NCBI RefSeq assembly: GCF_019266065.1
Contig: NZ_LPNR01000112.1
Location: 124,001-188,000 of the forward strand
Length of the DNA: 64,000 nt
From: Nocardia sp. MH4
Lineage (GTDB): Bacteria > Actinomycetota > Actinomycetes > Mycobacteriales > Mycobacteriaceae
Direction of reading: 5' to 3'
The stretch's first letter is position 1. Each line of letters opens with the position of its first letter. The notes beneath the pieces are model-generated. The model had not been told where the DNA came from. It saw only the letters and a list, made by a program, of their open reading frames with translations, and made no database searches. Positions 55,078 through 63,614 of this stretch are shown one piece after another. Made by a program: the position numbers and the translations under genes.

Positions 55078-55635
55078 TCAGGGATGGATGGTGCTGGCGG
55101 GCGCCCGTGGCAGGTCGAGCACGCGCGCGATCCTGCTCGACCAGGCGCGCACGGCCTGCCAGTCGCGCAGATCGCCATAGCGGGCGCCCCCGAGGAGCCG
55201 GTACATGGCGCGGGCCTGCCACGAGACGCCGGCACGTTCGTACTTCCCGGCGAAGGCGGTGTAGTTGCGGGGGCGCACGGCGTGGACGATGTCGGCGATC
55301 TTGCGGGGGATCCGGCGCCCGATCCTGCGACCGATCGGCCCGCGCAGCGCGGGGCCCAAGCCCACACTGAACAGCCAGACATCCTTGTCCGTCAGTGTGT
55401 TCAGGTTGTGGCGGATATACGCCGAGGCTTCGGGCAGCAGATCCATGTCGTGGATCGCGCTGCCGAGGACGACGGTGTCGAAACCGGTCAGCTCGGGTGC
55501 GTGTGCGATGTCGTGGAGTTCGGTGTGGGCGCCACGGGCGAGCAGGTCGTCGGCGATGAACTCGGCGATGTCGCGGGTCGAGCCCTGCGCGGTGGCGTAC
55601 AGAACGGCGATGCGGTGGGAAGGGTTCGAAGTCAT
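55078..55635 (-). CDS. Flavodoxin-domain protein (HemG-like)
   Basis: A 185-residue protein with the FMN phosphate loop ATAQGSTRDIAEFIADDLLA (about 14-33), a VVLGSAIHDMDLLPEASAYI segment (about 53-72) and VWLFSVGLGP near 84-93. It resembles menaquinone-dependent protoporphyrinogen oxidase HemG and other long-chain flavodoxin-like proteins of actinobacteria. It probably carries electrons or oxidises a substrate with menaquinone. The ATG at 55635 fits the fold start. A good DevR box lies 56-75 bp upstream, shared with the divergent ABC transporter. Confidence 0.8.
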   Translation of the reverse strand: MTSNPSHRIAVLYATAQGSTRDIAEFIADDLLARGAHTELHDIAHAPELTGFDTVVLGSAIHDMDLLPEASAYIRHNLNTLTDKDVWLFSVGLGPALRGPIGRRIGRRIPRKIADIVHAVRPRNYTAFAGKYERAGVSWQARAMYRLLGGARYGDLRDWQAVRAWSSRIARVLDLPRAPASTIHP

Positions 55636-55690
55636 GGTCTCAGCGTCGCTCGAGCCGTGGCGGGTGGAGCAGAGCCGAGATACCCGCACC

Positions 55691-55710
55691 TCGGGGACCA
55701 AAGACACCGC
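55691..55710. promoter_or_regulatory. DevR box between flavodoxin and ABC exporter genes
   Basis: TCGGGGACCAAAGACACCGC matches the DosR palindrome at about 14 of 20 positions, one of the best sites in the window. A weaker GGxxxx-CCC element lies exactly 22 bp to the left (55669-55688). Confidence 0.65.
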
Positions 55711-55790
55711 AGCCGCGCAGGTGACCATCGCTGGTCGCGCCGGGACTTTCGGCTCTGCATTCCACATCCGCCACGATCGACGATTGAGCT

Positions 55791-56711
55791 ATGACCAGTG
55801 ATAACGTCTCCGCCATCGTCGTCGCGGGCCTGACGAAACGTTTCGGCCGCACCATCGCGCTGGACCAGCTGGACCTGACCGTGCGGACGGGCGAAGTCCA
55901 TGGCTTCCTCGGCCCCAACGGCGCGGGCAAGACCACGGCGATCCGCGTCCTGCTCGGGCTGTTGCGCGCCGACGCGGGCACGGTGCGCCTGCTGGGCGCG
56001 GACCCGTGGTCGGATGCGGTCGCGGTGCACGCCAGGCTGGCCTATGTTCCGGGCGAGGTCACCCTCTGGCCTGGCCTGACCGGGGGCGAGACGATCGATC
56101 TGCTCGGCACGCTGCGCGGCGGCATCGACCGGCGTCGCCGCGCCGAGCTGCTGGAGCGGTTCGATCTCGACCCGACGGTGAAGGGTCGCGCCTACTCCAA
56201 GGGCAACCGGCAAAAGGTGGCGCTGGTCGCCGCGCTGGCCTCCGACGCCGAACTGTTCCTGTTCGACGAGCCGACCGTCGGCCTCGATCCGCTCAAGGAG
56301 GTCGAATTCCAGCGGTGTGTGCGTGAGCTCGTCGACGACGGCCGCACCGTGCTGTTGTCGAGCCATATCCTCGCCGAAGTGGAGGCCCTGTGTGACCGGG
56401 TGAGCATCATCCGGCACGGCCGCGCGGTGGACAGCGGCACGCTCGCCGAACTGCGACAGTTGCGCGCAACCACGATCAGTGTCGAAACCGCGCGCCCGGC
56501 CGACGGGCTCGCCGCGGTACCCGGCGTACACAATCTGACCATCGAAGGTCGTCGGGCCAGGTTCGACATCGAGACCGACCGCTTCGACGAGGTACTGCGT
56601 GCGATGTCGGGCCTGGGTGTGGTCGAGATGACCAGTACCAGACCGACCTTGGAAGACATCTTCCTGCGTCACTATGCGAGCGGGCCGGTGTCGGTGGCGG
56701 TGGGATCATGA
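55791..56711 (+). CDS. ABC transporter ATP-binding protein
   Basis: A 306-residue ABC ATPase: Walker A GPNGAGKTT (41-49), signature region YSKGNRQKVALVAALAS (about 137-153, a KGN variant of LSGGQ), Walker B ELFLFDEPTVGLDP (about 157-170), and the H-loop in LLSSHILAEVEAL. The C-terminal 80 residues form the extra domain seen in multidrug exporters of the ABC-2/CcmA type. It overlaps the permease gene by 4 nt (ATGA), forming a two-gene exporter. The divergent DevR box suggests hypoxic induction. Confidence 0.9.
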   Translation: MTSDNVSAIVVAGLTKRFGRTIALDQLDLTVRTGEVHGFLGPNGAGKTTAIRVLLGLLRADAGTVRLLGADPWSDAVAVHARLAYVPGEVTLWPGLTGGETIDLLGTLRGGIDRRRRAELLERFDLDPTVKGRAYSKGNRQKVALVAALASDAELFLFDEPTVGLDPLKEVEFQRCVRELVDDGRTVLLSSHILAEVEALCDRVSIIRHGRAVDSGTLAELRQLRATTISVETARPADGLAAVPGVHNLTIEGRRARFDIETDRFDEVLRAMSGLGVVEMTSTRPTLEDIFLRHYASGPVSVAVGS

Positions 56712-58321
56712 CCACCGGGACCGACACTCCGACCGACACCGGCGTAGCGGGTGCCGCGACGCTGGTGCGCTTCGCGATCCGCCGCGAACGCTGGACCGTG
56801 CCGTGGTGGCTGCTCGGCATCGGCACCCTGATGGCGGTGCAGTCGGTCAGCAGCCAGGGTTTCTACGACTCGCCCGCGAAGCTGGCCCAGCTGCGTGCCA
56901 CCATGAGTGCCAATGCCGCGGCGGTCGCGATGGGCGGACCCACCAGGCTGCTCGATACGATCGGCGGCGAGATCGTCTTCGAGATCTTCGCCTATCTCGC
57001 GATCGTCGCCGCGCTGATGAACATGTTCCTGATCGGCCGCAATACCCGGTCCGACGAGGAATCCGGGCGCGCGGAGCTGATCAGGTCCGCCCGCGTCGGA
57101 CGGCGCGCGCCGCTGGCCGCCGCGCTGGGCACCGCGCTGATCGCCGATGTCGTCGTCGCGGTCGTCGCCGGCGGCGCGGCGGCGGTCACCGGCCTTCCGG
57201 TCGGGGGGTCGATCCTGCTCGGCGTCGCGATCGGCGGCGTCGGGTTCACCTTCGCCGCCGTGACGGCGGTCGCCGCGCAGGTGTTCGAGAATCCGCGCAC
57301 GGTCTACGGTTCGGTCACCGCGCTCGTCGCGCTGGCTTACATCCTGCGCGCTGTCGGCGATGTCGGACCCGAGTACGTGTCGTGGCTGTCGCCCATCGGG
57401 TGGGGGCAGCGGACCTTTCCCTATGTCGACGATCGGTGGTGGCCGATCGTGCTGTACGTGGCAGCGGCGGCGTCGCTGATCGCGGTGGCGTTCGTGCTCG
57501 CCGAACACCGAGACTTCGGGGCAGGCCTGCTGCGGTACCGCGCCGGACGGGCCACGGCGTCGCGGCTGCTCGCCTCACCCCTCGGACTCATCTGGCGGCT
57601 GCAACGAGCCTCCGTGCTGGCTTGGTGCGTCGGGGTTTTCGTGCTCGGCGTCGCCTATGGCTCCTTCGCCGACAGCATCGAGCAATACCTTCGCGACAAT
57701 CCCGAGATCGCGGCGTACCTGGCCGGGAACGCGCAGGACGCGGTGAATTCCTATCTGGCACTGACTCTGTCGATCCTGGCGCTGCCGACCGCGGCCTACG
57801 GGACCGCCGCGGTACTGCGGGCCAGGGCCGAGGAATCGGCGGGCCGGACTTCGGTGATCCTGGCCCAACCCGTCGGCCGGGCGCGATGGCTGCTCGGCTA
57901 TCTGGTGGTGGCGATGACCGGCAGCGCGCTGGTGCTGATCGCCGGAGGGTTCGGCGAAGGCCTGGCTTACGGGGTGACCGTGCACGATCTGGCCCAAGCG
58001 CCGCGGATGGCGCTCGCCGCCGCCGCGTACGTGCCCGCCGTCTGGGTGATGGTGGCGGTCGGGGCCGCCGCCGTCGGTTGGTGGCCGGGGGTGGCCACGA
58101 CGGTGGCCTGGGTCTACTTCGGCTACGTCGTGGTGGCGACGATCTTCGCCGACGCGTTCGACCTGCCCGACTGGTTCGGTGCGGCGTCGCCGTTGCGCCA
58201 CAGCCCGTTGGTGCCGCTCGACGCGGTCGATCCGCGTGCCCTGGCCGCCACCCTGGCCGCCGCCGCGGTGATCGCGACGATCGGCGTCGCCGGATTCCGC
58301 CGCCGCGACATCGGGGGCTGA
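56708..58321 (+). CDS. ABC-2-type exporter permease
   Basis: A 537-residue membrane protein with two related halves of about six TM helices each (about 27-275 and 300-530), like the fused permeases of actinobacterial polyketide or antibiotic ABC exporters. Cytoplasmic segments ERARAELI-type, here ESGRAELIRSARVGR (about 119-133) and its counterpart EESAGRTSVILAQPVGRARW in the second half, are the expected contacts with the ATPase. The substrate is unknown. It is followed closely by a Rv1733c-like gene. Confidence 0.87.
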   Translation: MTTGTDTPTDTGVAGAATLVRFAIRRERWTVPWWLLGIGTLMAVQSVSSQGFYDSPAKLAQLRATMSANAAAVAMGGPTRLLDTIGGEIVFEIFAYLAIVAALMNMFLIGRNTRSDEESGRAELIRSARVGRRAPLAAALGTALIADVVVAVVAGGAAAVTGLPVGGSILLGVAIGGVGFTFAAVTAVAAQVFENPRTVYGSVTALVALAYILRAVGDVGPEYVSWLSPIGWGQRTFPYVDDRWWPIVLYVAAAASLIAVAFVLAEHRDFGAGLLRYRAGRATASRLLASPLGLIWRLQRASVLAWCVGVFVLGVAYGSFADSIEQYLRDNPEIAAYLAGNAQDAVNSYLALTLSILALPTAAYGTAAVLRARAEESAGRTSVILAQPVGRARWLLGYLVVAMTGSALVLIAGGFGEGLAYGVTVHDLAQAPRMALAAAAYVPAVWVMVAVGAAAVGWWPGVATTVAWVYFGYVVVATIFADAFDLPDWFGAASPLRHSPLVPLDAVDPRALAATLAAAAVIATIGVAGFRRRDIGG

Positions 58322-58383
58322 CCATGCGTTCCGCCCCGCCTGACGAAACGCCCCCAGCCGGTGCACCGAGGAGAGTGATCACC

Positions 58384-58962
58384 ATGACCGCGACCACGTT
58401 TCATATCGACGCCGTGGCGACGCGCACGGCGCGGCTGTGGCGATGCCGGCCGTGGAACACCAACCCGCTCATGCGCTGGCCCGACCGGCTGCTGGCGGTG
58501 GCCCGAGTGTGCGCGGTCGCGCTGCTGCTGGCGGCTGTGCCGGTAGCCGGCGCGGTCGGGACCATCACCTATTCCGATGACGTCGCCGACATCCAGGCCG
58601 AACGTGCCGGCGTCGACGTCGTGCAGGGGCTGGTACTGGACCGTCCAGAACGGACCTCGGGCCACCTCTATCAGGCACGGGTGAGCTGGCCCGGCACCTC
58701 CGGGCCGGTCGTCGCGACGGTGACCGTCTCCCGCAAAACCACCGAGGGCCAGGTGATTCCGGTATGGCTGAACGACGCCGGTGTCCCGGTCCGCGAACCC
58801 AGGACCACCGACGCGGCCGTGGTGAACGGTATCGGTGCCGCGGTGGTGATCCTGGTGACCGCCGGGCTCGTCGCCTGGGCCATGACCTACGGCACCGCGT
58901 TCGTCGTCGCCCGCCGTCGTTCCGCGGCGTGGGATCACCACCTCTCGGCCCTGAACGGCTGA
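58384..58962 (+). CDS. Rv1733c-like two-TM membrane protein
   Basis: A protein of 192 residues (212 from the earlier ATG at 58324). A cytoplasmic N-terminus with WRCRPWNTNPLMRWPDRLLA (about 18-37) leads to a first TM helix (about 38-60), an extracytoplasmic domain, and a second TM helix (about 155-177). The arrangement matches Rv1733c, a DosR-regulon membrane protein of M. tuberculosis. GAGGAG lies 9-10 nt before the ATG at 58384; the alternative ATG has a G run close to it. It may be transcribed with the ABC exporter. The function is not known. Confidence 0.75.
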   Translation: MTATTFHIDAVATRTARLWRCRPWNTNPLMRWPDRLLAVARVCAVALLLAAVPVAGAVGTITYSDDVADIQAERAGVDVVQGLVLDRPERTSGHLYQARVSWPGTSGPVVATVTVSRKTTEGQVIPVWLNDAGVPVREPRTTDAAVVNGIGAAVVILVTAGLVAWAMTYGTAFVVARRRSAAWDHHLSALNG

Positions 58963-58987
58963 CGAGCCCAGTCGGACTACGACCAGC

Positions 58988-59719
58988 TCACGTCAGGTGA
59001 CGGGCGAAGAAATGATTCCCGGCGTCTGCCTCGAATCGCGGTACTCCGGTGTGCCCACCCATGTTCGCGTGCAGCGTCTTCTGTTCGGACCCGAACGCGT
59101 CGAACAGGTCGAGGGCCTGCTGCCGGTCGTTGCCCTCGTCGTCCCATTGCAGCAGGACCTGCAGCGGAATGGTGAGCTGTCGGGCTTCCTCGAACATGGT
59201 GCGGGGCACGAAACTACCGGCGAACAGCAGCGCGGCGGCGATGCGGGGCTCGACGAGCGCCAGCCGGATGCCGAGGGAGATCACCCCGCCCGAATAGCCG
59301 ACCGGGCCGCCGAGTTCGGGCAGCGCAAGGAGAGCGTCCAGGGCTGTCCGCCATTCCGGGACCGCCTTGTCGACCAGCGGGAGGACGAGCCGGTCGACGA
59401 TGTCGTCATCGACCGGCTCACCGGCATCCAGTGCCCTGCGCAGGTCGACGACTGCCTGCTCGGTGACAGCGCAGCGGGGACGTTCACCGCCGCCGGGGAG
59501 TTCGATGGTGGCCGAGGCGAAGCCCGCCGCCGCGGCGTGCTGGGCGCGGGCCGCCAATCGGGGGTACATCGCGGGCAGTCCGCCCGGGTGGCCGACCAGG
59601 ATCAACGGTGCCGGTGCGGATACGGATGCGGGTGTCCACAGGATGCCGGGGATCTCGTCGAGGGTGAAGTGTCGTTCGAGGACGCCGTCGTCGAGGCGGC
59701 GTGCGGAGGTGACGTGCAT
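58988..59719 (-). CDS. Alpha/beta-hydrolase
   Basis: A 243-residue hydrolase of dienelactone-hydrolase-like layout: the oxyanion segment ILVGHPGGLPAMYPRLAARA (about 40-59), nucleophile Ser in VGYSGGVISLGI (GxSxG, about 140-151) and a late His in MGGHTGVPRF or NHFFARHLT. The substrate is unknown. AAAGG lies upstream of the ATG. It converges on the Rv1733c-like gene and is a single gene at the right border of the dormancy island; no DevR-like box was seen before it. Confidence 0.83.
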   Translation of the reverse strand: MHVTSARRLDDGVLERHFTLDEIPGILWTPASVSAPAPLILVGHPGGLPAMYPRLAARAQHAAAAGFASATIELPGGGERPRCAVTEQAVVDLRRALDAGEPVDDDIVDRLVLPLVDKAVPEWRTALDALLALPELGGPVGYSGGVISLGIRLALVEPRIAAALLFAGSFVPRTMFEEARQLTIPLQVLLQWDDEGNDRQQALDLFDAFGSEQKTLHANMGGHTGVPRFEADAGNHFFARHLT

Positions 59720-59913
59720 GGTCGTGCCTTTCGGGAGTGCTCGTGCGGCGCTCCCGGACGACCTATCGCCCGACCGTGACCCCGAAGGGGAGCACCCGTA
59801 CCGATACTGCGTTCACAGGTACCACCTCCTCGTTGTCTCACACGGTCTCCGGAAAGGTAGCAGCGGCCGCCATGGTCCGCCAACAGGTTTTCTCGCGAGG
59901 GCTGCCGCGCGGT

Positions 59914-60453
59914 TCAGCGCAGGTAGGCCGTGAGGTGGGGGACCGCGTCGGCGACGTGCTGGGCGGTGAGCGGTTCGGCGATGTAGGTGAAGGTCCATTC
60001 GTGGTCGGTCCGGCGGAGGACGCCCAGGACGAGGCCGGTGTGGGAGTGCGCGGAGGCCAGGTCGATGCGGGCGATCTCGGTGCCGGTGACGCTGTCGAGG
60101 AGTCGGCAGAAGCCGTTCTCGATCCGGTCGAAGGGCTGACCGGTATAGCAGGTGATGAGGAAGACGACGGTGGTGACGGCGGGGTTCAGCCGGGTCAGGT
60201 CGGTGACGATGAGTTCGTCGTCACCGTCACCGACGCCGTCGACACTGTCGCCGAGGTGCCGGATGGCGCCGTCGCGCGAGGTCAGCTGTTCGTGATAGGC
60301 GATGTCGACGAAGTCGGTTCCGCTGAACGCCAACGCGGCCGCGTTCAGGTCGATGTCCTTGGCGCGCCGCCGGAAATTGCCCGAGCGCGCAGGATCCCAG
60401 CCCAGTCCCAGGGTGACGTGAGTGAGGGTGGTGCGGGGGACTGCTCCGGGCAT
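59914..60453 (-). CDS. TerD-family protein
   Basis: A 179-residue TerD-domain protein. HVTLGLGWDPARSG (about 12-25) is the family start, DIDLNAAALAF (about 33-43) and DGDDELIVTDLTRL (about 76-89) are acidic calcium-binding loops, and the C-terminal ETGxEIAR-type SVTGTEIARIDL is conserved. TerD proteins form calcium-dependent stress-response scaffolds near the membrane, linked to tellurite and phage resistance, although the operon partners (TerC, TerF, kinases) are absent here. AGGAGC precedes the ATG. Confidence 0.85.
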   Translation of the reverse strand: MPGAVPRTTLTHVTLGLGWDPARSGNFRRRAKDIDLNAAALAFSGTDFVDIAYHEQLTSRDGAIRHLGDSVDGVGDGDDELIVTDLTRLNPAVTTVVFLITCYTGQPFDRIENGFCRLLDSVTGTEIARIDLASAHSHTGLVLGVLRRTDHEWTFTYIAEPLTAQHVADAVPHLTAYLR

Positions 60454-60607
60454 AAGACGCTCCTGGTCGATTGGCTTCGGCCGGTTGCCGTTCGGATCCC
60501 CCGGCGCGATTCCCCGCAAACATGCCCCACGGATCCGGCCCCCGCAATCCAGGCGCGGATGCGGGGGCCGGGAGGCGGTGCGCGACAGAGCGATTCGTCC
60601 CGCCCGG

Positions 60608-60951
60608 TCACGCCTCGACCGGGAACTGCGCCTCGGTGGCCGGGCGACCGGCGCGCAGACGGGTGACCTCCGAGCGGGCGAACTCGACCCGCGGCGTCTC
60701 GGCGCCGCGCTCCGCGGCCAGCGCGTCGGCCAGGTCGAAAATCGCTTCGAGGACACGGTGGTTGCGGGCGCGTCCGGCCCGGCCGGTGCCGGTCTTGCGG
60801 AATGCCCCACGCCGCGGTGCAACGCGATCACATCACCCGTGACGGTGACGTCCTTCTCCGGGATCGCCGCATTGACCTGCGGCAGCAGTACCCCTTGCAC
60901 AAAGGCCAGGGCGAAGACGCTCGGCGCGGGCACGATGGTGCGCGTGTCCAT
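60608..60951 (-). pseudogene. Unrecognised gene apparently broken by a one-base frameshift
   Basis: From the ATG at 60951 one frame reads MDTRTIVPAPSVFALAFVQG and on to DVIALHRGVG. A second frame, which has no start codon of its own, continues RKTGTGRAGRARNHRVLEAI and on to RPATEAQFPVEA, ending at the TGA at 60608-60610. The switch falls at a run of four C (60805-60808, four G on the coding strand); one extra base would join both into about 114 residues. The composition of both halves is coding-like. I do not recognise the family. It may be a real pseudogene or a homopolymer sequencing error. Confidence 0.5.
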
Positions 60952-61008
60952 GCCGAGCCACCGGCGGTCCACAGGGACACAGCGGTCGCTCGGTCTGCGG
61001 CGAGAGGG

Positions 61009-61803
61009 TCAGGCAGCGGGAGCGGTCGCGGGCTCGATGCTGTGCCGCTTGACGAGCAGCACGATCGCCAGCACCGGGTAGACCAGGATCGGCAGCAGGG
61101 TGCCCGGGTAGATGGCCTGATCGGCCAGGATGACGGTGCCGGTGAGCAGGGTGAAGTCGAACAGCCCATGCAGGACGGAGTTGACCGTGTTGCCGCGGCT
61201 GACCCGGCGGGTCAGGTAGAAGAAGTAGCCGGCCAGGCTGACGACGACGGCCTGCGGCAGCGCGCTGACGCCGTGCGTTATTCCGTTGGTCAAGTGCACA
61301 GCGCCGAACACGATGCTCGACCACAACGCGACCCGGCCCTCGGTCAGCCCATGATCCCGCAACACCAGCACACCGATGCCGCGGAACATGCCCTCCTCAC
61401 CCCAGCCCACGAACTGGGTGGCGATCAACAGCACCAGCACATAGAGCAGGCCCTTGTCGGCCAACGCGCTGTAGTTGATACCGAAGACGATCGCGACGAC
61501 GAAAACGATCGGCACGATCCGGACCCAGGACCGGGTGGGCCGGTCGTCGTGCAGGACCGGCCGCAACCAGCCCAGGTAGGTGATCACGCCGTAGGTGAAG
61601 GCCAAGGCCACACCCAGCGGGATGATCATGCCGAAGAACACCGCGCGCGTGGACAGGAAGTCGTCGGAGTCGGTGAGGGCCGCCATCAGCAGACCGCCGA
61701 GCTGGATGATCGCCAGGTAGACGATCACGATCAGCGCGAACATCGGATAGGTCAGGCGGCGGCCGGGCCGCGTGACCGGCAACGCGGATTCTGGCGTGCT
61801 CAT
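61009..61803 (-). CDS. CPBP-family intramembrane metalloprotease
   Basis: A 264-residue membrane protein with about eight TM helices. CPBP/Abi motifs are present: EEGMFRGIG (Glu-Glu plus Arg, about 136-144), the His in FGAVHLTNGITHG (about 166-178), and NSVLHGLFDF (about 212-221). Such Rce1-type proteases cleave prenylated or other membrane substrates; bacterial ones act in bacteriocin immunity or signalling. TATCTT lies 7 nt before the ATG at 61803 with no Shine-Dalgarno, suggesting a leaderless message. A TTG 9 nt upstream is a less likely start. Confidence 0.85.
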   Translation of the reverse strand: MSTPESALPVTRPGRRLTYPMFALIVIVYLAIIQLGGLLMAALTDSDDFLSTRAVFFGMIIPLGVALAFTYGVITYLGWLRPVLHDDRPTRSWVRIVPIVFVVAIVFGINYSALADKGLLYVLVLLIATQFVGWGEEGMFRGIGVLVLRDHGLTEGRVALWSSIVFGAVHLTNGITHGVSALPQAVVVSLAGYFFYLTRRVSRGNTVNSVLHGLFDFTLLTGTVILADQAIYPGTLLPILVYPVLAIVLLVKRHSIEPATAPAA

Positions 61804-61810
61804 GTCGGTC

Positions 61811-61816
61811 AAGATA
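61811..61816 (-). promoter_or_regulatory. -10 element of the leaderless CPBP transcript
   Basis: TATCTT on the minus strand ends 7 nt before the ATG at 61803. Confidence 0.45.
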
Positions 61817-62321
61817 TCGGTTCGGGTCCGGGCATGGTGCCGCTGGAAGGATTCCCGGCACGCCGGTGTCGATCGCCGTGGCGATCAGCCAGCTAATCGG
61901 GGGACAGCGGGCGCCTTCGGCGGGCCGAGTCCGATGTCGGCGACCGGTGCGGTGATGAAAGTTCCCGCTCGACAGCATTGTTCGCCAGCACGTGCCGATT
62001 CGCATCATGTCCGTGAGGCTTCGCGACGAACTGATCGAGCCAGTGCCTTTCCGGGGTGGGCAACATCTGGCGCTTCCGGCCGATACCCAACCGCATCCCG
62101 GCCCGGGTAAGCGACTCCCTAGGGGAGCGGACCACCGGCTCCGGCGACGAGCGCCATCAGCACGGGCACGGCTACGGCCAACAATTCCGGCCAGGCAGCA
62201 CGAACGGTACGGGTGTACCACTGCCCCTAGTTTTCGAGAGGTTCTGTCGCAGTTACGTTACGTTGGCTGCGACCAAACGGAAACGGAAATACTCCGAGGT
62301 GTTCAGCCGAGAGGAGCGGCA

Positions 62322-62356
62322 CTGACCCCCGATAATGTTCACTTATCGGCGGTCAG
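62322..62356 (+). repeat. Strong hairpin with 14-bp arms
   Basis: CTGACCCCCGATAA (62322-62335) and TTATCGGCGGTCAG (62343-62356) pair with one mismatch around a 7-nt loop TGTTCAC. It could be a terminator, a structured leader or a protein-binding palindrome; there is no T tract directly after it. Confidence 0.65.
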
Positions 62357-62377
62357 ATGTGTGGTAAGCGGATTTGA

Positions 62378-62390
62378 GCCCCGAAGGGGC
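62378..62390 (+). repeat. Short GC hairpin followed by T-rich sequence
   Basis: GCCCC-GAA-GGGGC forms a 5-bp stem with a 3-nt loop, followed 6 nt later by GGTTTTCGTTT. It could act as a weak terminator. Confidence 0.4.
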
Positions 62391-62402
62391 GACACGGTTT
62401 TC

Positions 62403-62434
62403 GTTTCGTCTAATTCGTAAAGAATTGACGAAAC
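62403..62434. promoter_or_regulatory. AT-rich inverted repeat upstream of the coiled-coil gene
   Basis: GTTTCGTCTAATTC (62403-62416) and GAATTGACGAAAC (62422-62434) are near-perfect complements (one base missing) around GTAAA. The site ends 6 bp before TACGAT (62441-62446), a -10 box 6 nt upstream of the GTG at 62453. It is well placed as an autoregulatory operator of the coiled-coil protein. Confidence 0.6.
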
Positions 62435-62452
62435 CAACGTTACGATTCTCCC

Positions 62453-63604
62453 GTGTCGAGCGTCTGCAACTATCCCGGCTGTGCCCGTCCCATCACCCGC
62501 GGCGGCGGTCCGGGTCGTCCCTCCGAATACTGCGACCACCCGGACCACACCCGATGGCGGGCATGGCGGGAAAGGCAACGCCTACAGCAGGAGTCGGAGG
62601 GTGGGGTCGAAAACGTCACTGTGACGACTCAAGGTCCGGTGACCGTGGCGAGGCTGCGTGCGGATGAGCTGCTCGGCCAGTTCCGGGGACTGGCCGAGCA
62701 ATTGGGCACGACGCTGAACGCCGCCGTCGCGGAATTGTCGACGCTGGGCGACCCCTCGGTGGCCGAGGCCCAGGTCCAGGCCGTGCAGGCCGATGCCGCC
62801 CGACGGATCGCGGAAGCCGACATGAAGGCGGTCGCCGCCGAACAAGCCCGCCGGGAGGCGGAGGAAGCCCGGGCCAACGCCGAATCGGCGGCCGAGGACG
62901 CCGCAGGCGCTGCCGAGGACGCCGAGCAGCTGATCGCTGCCGCGCACGCGGCGCGCGACGAGGCCTTGGCCGAGGTCGAGCGCCTGACGAAACAGGCCGC
63001 CGACGAGGTGTTCGCGGCGCGCAGCGCGGCCGAGGCCGAAGTCCGTGCCGCGCAACGAGACGCTGCCGAGGAGATCGAACGGATCCGGCAGGACGCCGCC
63101 GACCAGACCGCGCGCGCCGAACAGCGCGCCGACACCGAGATCGCCCAGGTCCGTCGCGAGGCCGAAGCCAGGGTCAACGCGGCACAGGCCGAACGTGACC
63201 TGGCGGTGCAGCGGGCCGCCGACGCCGACCGGGCGACCGAACGGGCCGAGGCCGCGGCCGCCGAACGAGTGGAAGCCGCCAGCGAAGCGCGCGAGGAATG
63301 GCGCAGGGCCCGAAGCGAACTGGAGGCGACCCGGACCGAACTCGATCGCACGCGCGCCGAACTCGCCGACCTGCGCCGCACCGCCATCACCGACGCCGAA
63401 ACCTGGCGCACCGAATCGGCCGCCGCGCTGGAACGGGTCAGGGCGGAGACCTCCGAACGGCTCGCCGCGCTCGACGATGCCCGCACCCAGACCCTCGCCC
63501 GTGCCGAACGCGCCGAACGCCAACTCGACGAACTGCTGGCCGCGACCCGATCACCTGCCGAGGCGAACGCGCTAACCGGCGCGGCGCGCGGCGCACTGGA
63601 CTAG
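62453..63604 (+). CDS. Zinc-finger-like/coiled-coil protein, KfrA-like in layout
   Basis: A 383-residue protein. Residues 1-40 contain a possible zinc site (CNYPGC, then YCDHPDH, ligands Cys5, Cys10, Cys27, His29/His32) with GRPS between, a pattern seen at the N-terminus of several actinobacterial DNA-associated proteins. Residues about 65-370 are an uninterrupted Ala/Glu/Arg-rich coiled coil. KfrA proteins of plasmids have a DNA-binding head and a long coiled coil and autoregulate through promoter palindromes, a layout matched here, but the head differs from the KfrA winged helix. The GTG start appears leaderless. A chromosome-organising or regulatory role is inferred. Confidence 0.7.
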   Translation: MSSVCNYPGCARPITRGGGPGRPSEYCDHPDHTRWRAWRERQRLQQESEGGVENVTVTTQGPVTVARLRADELLGQFRGLAEQLGTTLNAAVAELSTLGDPSVAEAQVQAVQADAARRIAEADMKAVAAEQARREAEEARANAESAAEDAAGAAEDAEQLIAAAHAARDEALAEVERLTKQAADEVFAARSAAEAEVRAAQRDAAEEIERIRQDAADQTARAEQRADTEIAQVRREAEARVNAAQAERDLAVQRAADADRATERAEAAAAERVEAASEAREEWRRARSELEATRTELDRTRAELADLRRTAITDAETWRTESAAALERVRAETSERLAALDDARTQTLARAERAERQLDELLAATRSPAEANALTGAARGALD

Positions 63605-63614
63605 CGTCAGCGCC

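Larger units (their letters stand above)
61813..62452. other. 640-bp gene-free stretch
   Basis: No convincing gene lies between the CPBP protease and the coiled-coil gene. Open frames of 80-142 codons on either strand lack ribosome-binding sites and family resemblance. The left 500 bp show no clear motif; the last 130 bp hold three consecutive inverted repeats listed separately. GC content drops toward 62240-62450. Confidence 0.5.

Noticed and set aside
61992-62420. 142-codon plus-strand frame and an 80-codon minus-strand frame in the 640-bp gap
   Set aside because: Low-complexity basic products, no ribosome-binding sites, and the plus-strand frame runs through three inverted repeats.
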